Source: Flavobacteriales bacterium UBA1937
GTDB taxonomy: Bacteria > Bacteroidota > Bacteroidia > Flavobacteriales > Weeksellaceae
NCBI GenBank assembly: GCA_002337005.1
Contig: DDFD01000081.1
Location: forward strand, 1 to 53,500
Length of the DNA: 53,500 bases
Direction: 5' to 3'
Shown here: one piece after another, positions 49,036 to 53,500 of the stretch
Layout: each line of letters opens with the position of its first letter
Position numbering within the stretch: position 1 is the stretch's first letter
Position numbers and translations under genes: made by a program
The notes under the pieces: model-generated
What the model was told of the DNA's origin: nothing
Database searches by the model: none
The model's input: only the letters and a program-made list of their open reading frames with translations

Positions 49036-49374
49036 TTAACCTTGCTGATTCATCGGTTGTTCGGAGTTTATCGCTCTTATAACTTCAGCGGTAACATCTT
49101 TTCCTCCAGTAAAATTTTTATAAAAAGAAGCAATGGAAAAAATAGGACCGAACGGAATTCCCCACCAACCAGCAAAAAAGGTAATTAGAGAATATTTCCA
49201 ACTGTAAGCTACAGCAGATTCTCCTGATTTTATAAAATAAATATCACTATTTCTTCTAAAAGTCATAATAATGATGGAAATAGTATAAGAAAAAATTACA
49301 AATTTTGCTCCTTTCTTCAGCTCGTTATTAATTTGTTCGTCTGATAAATTTTCTAGATTTTTAATTCCTGCCAT
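49036..49374 (-). CDS. Conserved small membrane protein
   Basis: 112 residues with two hydrophobic segments (FVIFSYTISIIIMTF, about 25-39; and SLITFFAGWWGIPFGPIFSIASF, about 62-84). A short acidic N terminus (NLEDLSDEQINNEL-like) and a polar C terminus follow. I know no named family for it with certainty. The aromatic GWWGIPFGP motif is typical of small Bacteroidota inner-membrane proteins of unknown function. It is 33 bases downstream of the SIMPL gene on the same strand. Confidence 0.7.
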   Translation of the reverse strand: MAGIKNLENLSDEQINNELKKGAKFVIFSYTISIIIMTFRRNSDIYFIKSGESAVAYSWKYSLITFFAGWWGIPFGPIFSIASFYKNFTGGKDVTAEVIRAINSEQPMNQQG

Positions 49375-49406
49375 AGTTTTTTGGTTTTTATTGGTTGTTT
49401 TGATTT

Positions 49407-50105
49407 TTATTCTAATTTAAAATTCACAGATAGACTTGCCGAAAATCCTATTTTTCTGAAATTCAAATCTGTAGGCTCAAATTCTTCTTTTTGTTTTTGA
49501 GAGTTGTAGCCAAAAGATGTGTTAAGAAATTGTACAGAACTAGTAGGAATTGTTACTTTAAGATCTGAAATAAAAAGAGCATTGCCAGCTTTTTGTCCGA
49601 TTGCATTGGCAATGTTATTCGCATTTTTCTTTGCTTTAATAATCGCTCTTTTTTTTAGGTCTGCCAATATTTTTTCTTGCTGAGAGTGCTGGGTTTTTAG
49701 AAGTTGAATATTAGAAATATCTTCTTTTTCTAACTCTTGAATTACTTTTCCGGCAGTTAACCCATCAAAAACCAGTAAATCATAAGATTTGGTTTTCATT
49801 ACATCTGCAGATTTTAAAACGTATTTTTTATAACTGCTACCTAAGTCGTTCATTAACAATTGTTTGTTGGTGTCTATTCCTAAATTTTTAAGCTTCAGAA
49901 CCATGGTGTTTTCTAGTTCTTCTACCGATTTTTTGTTCTTAGTGTCGTTTTCGGAAATAGTGATTTTTAGATAGATTCTATCAGGAATGACTAGTGTATC
50001 AGCTTCTCCAGAAGTTTCTAAATAAGGTTGGTCTATAAAATTTTTGGTTTGTGAGAACACGAAATTCATCATAAATAAAGCGATGATAGTAATAAAATTT
50101 TTCAT
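49407..50105 (-). CDS. Exported SIMPL domain (DUF541) protein
   Basis: 232 residues. The signal peptide ends VFSQ (about residue 19). The SIMPL/DUF541 domain starts at YLETSGEADTLVIPDRIYLKITISEND, has the helix NTMVLKLKNLGIDT, and the segment KKRAIIKAKKNANNIANAIGQKAGNALFIS, which is the best-conserved motif of the family. E. coli YggE, a relative, is linked to oxidative stress resistance; mouse SIMPL acts in signalling. The molecular role is unknown. Confidence 0.9.
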   Translation of the reverse strand: MKNFITIIALFMMNFVFSQTKNFIDQPYLETSGEADTLVIPDRIYLKITISENDTKNKKSVEELENTMVLKLKNLGIDTNKQLLMNDLGSSYKKYVLKSADVMKTKSYDLLVFDGLTAGKVIQELEKEDISNIQLLKTQHSQQEKILADLKKRAIIKAKKNANNIANAIGQKAGNALFISDLKVTIPTSSVQFLNTSFGYNSQKQKEEFEPTDLNFRKIGFSASLSVNFKLE

Positions 50106-50158
50106 AATAATAAATATTTATTTTATAGATGGTTATTTACAGTTTTTGGTTGGAAAAA

Positions 50159-51109
50159 TTAAAAAATTTTATGCTTCACTTTACTTTGTTGGATGGTTAT
50201 TTTTTCTTTCAATTTTTCTAAAAAATCTTGGTATTTCGGTGATTTTTCATCATTTGGACGGTGTTCTAATGAAGCTTTTATTTTATAATTTTCATTAATA
50301 AAATCTTTAACTTCATCAGAAAAATAAGCATCGCCAAATTTCTCCCAAATGTATTGAATGGCTTGATTATTAGGATGAATTAAATCTTCTTTGTAAAAAC
50401 GATAATCACGCAAATCATCCATTAAAATTTCGTAAATTGGTAAATAATGGCAATTTCTAAAATTGGGTAAAACCTCTTGAATAGCGCAGATTAATTTAGA
50501 TTTGCTCCATTGGTTTTCTACCATACCATCTTTGGTGTGGCGAACTGGCGAAACGGTGAACAAAATTTGTACATTTTCTTCGCAAATATCTTTTAGTAAT
50601 TCTATGGTTTCTACTATGGAATTGTGAAGTTCTTCGGTTGTTAAAAACCTCTTTTTGAAGAATTTTTGGGGTATTTTATGACAATTGGCTACCCATTGAT
50701 CTTTGGGCAAAAATTCATAAATATAAGATGTACCATAAGTAATGAGAACCCAATTTGTTTTTTGTAAAAACTGATTGCCAGTTTCTATATTTTGGTTGAT
50801 TTTTTCTAAAGTTTTGTGCGCATAATTGCTATTAAAAGAAGAATGATGGTTGAGAGAAATGTACTCTTCATTATACAAAATTAAGTCTTCATTTTTATAG
50901 GTTTTACAATCGTGAAGATTTTTGATGGCGGTGTTTAATGAATATGGATTAAATAGAGTTCCGAAAGGATTACAGTGTGTTTGTATTTGTCCGTCTTTCA
51001 GTTTTTCGCTCATTTCTGCTGCAAAACAAGAACCGACAGAAAAAACTCGGTCGGTTAATAGAATTTTTTGTTCTGAATTTTCTAGGTTTACTTCAGTTCT
51101 GAATTTCAT
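50159..51109 (-). CDS. GSCFA domain protein
   Basis: 316 residues. The N terminus FRTEVNLENSEQKILLTDRVFSVGSCFAAEMSEKL contains the eponymous GSCFA motif, followed by NPFGTLFNPYSL and a central SGNH-like hydrolase pattern (LITYGTSYIYEF, FTVSPVRHTKDG, HPNNQAIQYIWEKF). It may be an acyl or lipid esterase in surface-glycan modification; this is inferred from the SGNH resemblance. No operon partner is evident. Confidence 0.9.
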   Translation of the reverse strand: MKFRTEVNLENSEQKILLTDRVFSVGSCFAAEMSEKLKDGQIQTHCNPFGTLFNPYSLNTAIKNLHDCKTYKNEDLILYNEEYISLNHHSSFNSNYAHKTLEKINQNIETGNQFLQKTNWVLITYGTSYIYEFLPKDQWVANCHKIPQKFFKKRFLTTEELHNSIVETIELLKDICEENVQILFTVSPVRHTKDGMVENQWSKSKLICAIQEVLPNFRNCHYLPIYEILMDDLRDYRFYKEDLIHPNNQAIQYIWEKFGDAYFSDEVKDFINENYKIKASLEHRPNDEKSPKYQDFLEKLKEKITIQQSKVKHKIF

Positions 51110-51168
51110 TTTTTTGACTTTCGGATTAAAATTTCACATTCCATATCTCGAAACTTGTATCTTATTTT

Positions 51169-52140
51169 TTAAGATTCTCTTCTTAGCAAGTAACCAGCAA
51201 GTTCTTTGAATGGTTTTTTCTTTTCTTCAGGAAGGTTAATTTTACTTAAGTAATCGTGACCAATTTCGTTGTGTTTGTGGATTAATCTCAATACTTTTTC
51301 GTCAACTTTGGCTCTTCTGAAGATTTTTTCTACGCTATATACTTTGTCTATGTTTTCGGTTTTTTTAGAATACCAGAAATTGAGTTCTTTTTTCTCTTCT
51401 TCGGTAGCGTGTTCCATCGCCAGAAGGTAAAGAATGGTTTTTTTATTTTCGAAAATATCGCCAGCATGTTTTTTACCAAATTGCTCTACATCTCCGAAAA
51501 CATCTAGATAATCATCCATAATTTGGAAAGCGATACCAATATGTTTTCCAAAGTTATAAAGATGCTCTGCTTCTTCTTCTTTAGCATCTGCAATTAATGC
51601 TCCTATTTTGAATGATGCTGCACTTAGAACTCCAGTTTTGTTGGTGATCATTTCTATGTAGTTATCGTAGGTTACGTCTTCCATAGTCTCAAAGTTCACA
51701 TCCATTTGTTGACCTTCGCACAGCACAGCACCAGTTTTTGAAAAAATTTGGATACATTTTTTGAATAATTCTGGTTCTAAATCTTCGAAGAATTGATAAG
51801 CTTTTATTAGAAGTGCATCACCAGAAAGAATACCCACATTTATTCCGTGTAGAGTATGTATGGTAGGATTATTTCTTCTAAGTGGAGCTTCGTCCATTAT
51901 ATCATCATGAATTAATGTAAAATTGTGGAAATATTCTATCGCTAAGGCTGGTTTTATAGCTTTGTCTGTGTTTCCGTTAAAGAGATCACAAGCCATCAAA
52001 ACCATAATAGGTCTTAGTCTTTTTCCTGCATTACCAATAATGTAATTCATTGGTTCGTAGAGTTCAGCAGGTTTGTTTTTGAAAGTATGTTTTTCTATTG
52101 CTTTGGCAATAATTTGTTGATAATTTTCTAAAAAATTCAT
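51169..52140 (-). CDS. Polyprenyl diphosphate synthase
   Basis: 323 residues. The two aspartate-rich motifs DDIMD (79-83) and DDYLD (near 213) bind Mg-diphosphate. GKRLRP (39-44) and GVLSAASFKIGALIAD are typical. Aromatic residues before the first DDxxD (FHNFTLIHDD) favour a short-chain product such as GPP/FPP/GGPP, though chain length cannot be fixed from sequence alone. It condenses isopentenyl diphosphate units for quinones or carotenoids. A perfect -7 box is at 52158-52165. Confidence 0.92.
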   Translation of the reverse strand: MNFLENYQQIIAKAIEKHTFKNKPAELYEPMNYIIGNAGKRLRPIMVLMACDLFNGNTDKAIKPALAIEYFHNFTLIHDDIMDEAPLRRNNPTIHTLHGINVGILSGDALLIKAYQFFEDLEPELFKKCIQIFSKTGAVLCEGQQMDVNFETMEDVTYDNYIEMITNKTGVLSAASFKIGALIADAKEEEAEHLYNFGKHIGIAFQIMDDYLDVFGDVEQFGKKHAGDIFENKKTILYLLAMEHATEEEKKELNFWYSKKTENIDKVYSVEKIFRRAKVDEKVLRLIHKHNEIGHDYLSKINLPEEKKKPFKELAGYLLRRES

Positions 52141-52157
52141 ATAAAAATGGTTTAACG

Positions 52158-52165
52158 CAAAAGTA
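52158..52165 (-). promoter_or_regulatory. -7 promoter box for the polyprenyl synthase
   Basis: TACTTTTG on the minus strand, 17 bases before ATG 52140. Confidence 0.6.
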
Positions 52166-52202
52166 AGGATTTTGGGTGAGAGAGTTAGTGATTACAAATA
52201 AA

Positions 52203-52229
52203 AAACTTTGCTAAATTTTAGCAAAGTTT
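52203..52229 (-). terminator. Terminator after the phosphate transporter gene
   Basis: AAACTTTGCTAAA / TTTAGCAAAGTTT hairpin, T-run on the minus strand. Confidence 0.8.
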
Positions 52230-52256
52230 ATGATATTGATTAATATTTATCAATTT

Positions 52257-53399
52257 TTATTTTACAAATACTACCAGTAAATAGGTAAGTCCGGCTACTA
52301 CAGCACTTACAGGAATGGTAAGTACCCATGCCCAAAGTAAACTTACGGTGATTCCCCATCTTACCGCAGATACTCTTTTGGTAAGTCCTACACCAATGAT
52401 AGAACCTGTAATAGTGTGTGTGGTAGAAACAGGAATACCTAAATGCTCTGTTAAAAATAGAGTAATAGCACCCGCAGTTTCTGCACTTACACCTTCTAAT
52501 GGTGTTACTTTAGTAATTTTAGTACCCATGGTTTTTACAATTTTCCAACCACCGCTCATAGTTCCTAATGCAATAGCAAGGAAAGAGGCAAAAGGTACCC
52601 AAACATAATGAGTAACAAAATAAGAAAATCTTTCTTTAGATTCTAAAGCTAGGTAAATAGGATCGTGTAAAGTTTGTACGTGGTGATAGATGATTGCAGC
52701 ACCTATAATTCCCATTACTTTTTGAGCATCATTAGTTCCGTGTCCTAAACTGAATAGTGCGGATGAAAGTAGCTGTAATTTTTTAAAAACTCTATCTGCT
52801 TTATGTGGCACAGATTTTCTGCTGATAAAAACAATGATTAAAGTAATAATTACAGAAACTATCATACCTACTACAGGAGCCAAAAATATAAATAAAAATA
52901 TAGGAATTACCTTTTCGTATTTTACCACATCCAGTGTGAGTAGATTTTTGAAAGCCTGTATTATATTGTTCATTACACCAGCATCTGCATGTGCGCCACT
53001 TACCAATTGATATTGCGTATAAAAAGCATGCATAAGTGCAGCGCCCATAAAACCACCTATCAAAGTATGTGATGATGATGACGGAATCCCAAACCACCAA
53101 GTAAGTAAATTCCAGATGATAGCCGCAATAAGACCTGCAAAAATTACTTCAAGGTTAATGAAGTCCTCATTTACAGATTTTGCAATGGTGTTGCCAATTC
53201 TAAATTCTCCGATAATATATAATGCTGTAAAAAACGCAGCAAAATTCCAAAGAGCAGCCCACAAAACTGCCTGAAACGGAGTTAAAACTTTTGTGGAAAC
53301 GATGGTGGCAATAGAATTGGCAGCATCGTGAAATCCATTGATAAAATCAAATATTAAAGCCAAAACAATAATAATGATTAATAGTATAGGAAAATCCAT
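52257..53399 (-). CDS. pit: Inorganic phosphate transporter, PiT family
   Basis: A 380-residue membrane protein with about ten helices. The two PiT signatures are GFHDAANSIATIVSTKVLTP (first) and HGTNDAQKVMGI (second), with the repeated VSTTHTITGSIIGVG and SSSSHTLIGGFMGA elements. It is a proton- or sodium-coupled low-affinity phosphate importer. The 3' end of a DUF47/PhoU-like gene lies 35 bases upstream on the same strand, the usual two-gene phosphate uptake unit. A terminator ends the operon. Confidence 0.95.
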   Translation of the reverse strand: MDFPILLIIIIVLALIFDFINGFHDAANSIATIVSTKVLTPFQAVLWAALWNFAAFFTALYIIGEFRIGNTIAKSVNEDFINLEVIFAGLIAAIIWNLLTWWFGIPSSSSHTLIGGFMGAALMHAFYTQYQLVSGAHADAGVMNNIIQAFKNLLTLDVVKYEKVIPIFLFIFLAPVVGMIVSVIITLIIVFISRKSVPHKADRVFKKLQLLSSALFSLGHGTNDAQKVMGIIGAAIIYHHVQTLHDPIYLALESKERFSYFVTHYVWVPFASFLAIALGTMSGGWKIVKTMGTKITKVTPLEGVSAETAGAITLFLTEHLGIPVSTTHTITGSIIGVGLTKRVSAVRWGITVSLLWAWVLTIPVSAVVAGLTYLLVVFVK

Positions 53400-53434
53400 T
53401 CGAAATTTAAGTTAAGTTATTTAATTAGAATAGA

Positions 53435-53500
53435 TTATGCGTATTTAATCACGATGTTTTCAATAGTGTTTGCTACATCTTCAGCTTTATCTGTTACCGT
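53435..53500 (-). CDS. DUF47 (PhoU-like) protein, C-terminal end only
   Basis: The last 21 codons and the stop are inside the window: TVTDKAEDVANTIENIVIKYA. This is the standard C terminus of DUF47/PhoU-like partners of PiT transporters (the -S/TDKAEDVA- helix). It probably regulates the transporter encoded 35 bases downstream. Confidence 0.85.
   Translation of the reverse strand, partial: TVTDKAEDVANTIENIVIKYA

Noticed and set aside
1..53500. tRNA and rRNA genes
   Set aside because: I read the intergenic regions for the T-loop GTTCGA-type motif and cloverleaf arms and found none; no rRNA signature is present.

Overview
The window looks like chromosomal DNA of a low-GC member of the Bacteroidota, most likely a flavobacterium of the Chryseobacterium/Cloacibacterium (Weeksellaceae) kind. 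Pointers are: Bacteroidota-type -7 promoter boxes (TAnnTTTG) in front of many genes, almost no Shine-Dalgarno sites, typical phylum families (DUF5916 outer-membrane protein, GSCFA protein, SIMPL protein, M16 peptidase pair, DUF6263) and secreted proteins whose signal peptides end in FAQ or FSQ. The species is inferred from gene style only. I see no rRNA, tRNA, CRISPR array, integrase or transposase.

Layout. 1-3215 (minus strand): 5' end of an asparagine synthetase gene, then an operon of a 16S rRNA m5C methyltransferase (RsmB type), a small SAM methyltransferase and a VanW-like protein, then a frameshifted lipoprotein gene. 3301-7249: yjdM, an ABC ATPase, a YceI lipoprotein, a 0.6-kb nest of dispersed palindromes, pheS. 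7474-17820: DUF5916 protein, DUF3108 protein, ferredoxin reductase with its ferredoxin, an NTF2-like protein, an M14 carboxypeptidase, pepD and a LURP-one-like protein. 17850-21440: recR followed by three AT-rich polysaccharide genes (glycosyltransferase, sugar epimerase, CgeB-like glycosyltransferase). 21494-29673: secG, an M16 peptidase pair (one active, one degenerate), a UvrD/PcrA helicase, an esterase-like hydrolase and a DUF6263 protein.

29723-36254 is the most accessory part. It holds a four-gene minus-strand operon (ParD-like antitoxin, RelE/ParE toxin, HipA-like kinase, DUF3037 protein) behind a palindrome-overlapped promoter, a small orphan gene reading the other way, polA, a stand-alone DUF6602 nuclease-like gene and a YciI-like gene. 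36258-42388: glycosyltransferase, amidohydrolase, glycosyltransferase-like protein, FkbM methyltransferase and a flippase. 42641-46422: hpt, adk, obgE and a DEAD-box helicase, all housekeeping. 46436-53500 (minus): an AT-rich ArnT/GT39-like membrane protein, TatD, GNAT, a small membrane protein, a SIMPL protein, a GSCFA protein, a polyprenyl synthetase, a PiT phosphate transporter and the end of its DUF47 partner.

The most unusual aspect is the repeat landscape. At least four families of small non-coding repeats are scattered between genes: REP-like GCAATC/GCTTCG palindromes, paired C-GTA-G mini-hairpins, 7-8 nt tandem repeats, and a bipartite element with conserved arms around a variable hairpin. 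Three of these families have also landed in frame inside two glycosyltransferase-type genes, where they now encode extra peptide. Several genes (rsmB, the ABC ATPase, recR, polA) have their -7 box so close to the start codon that their mRNAs are probably leaderless.
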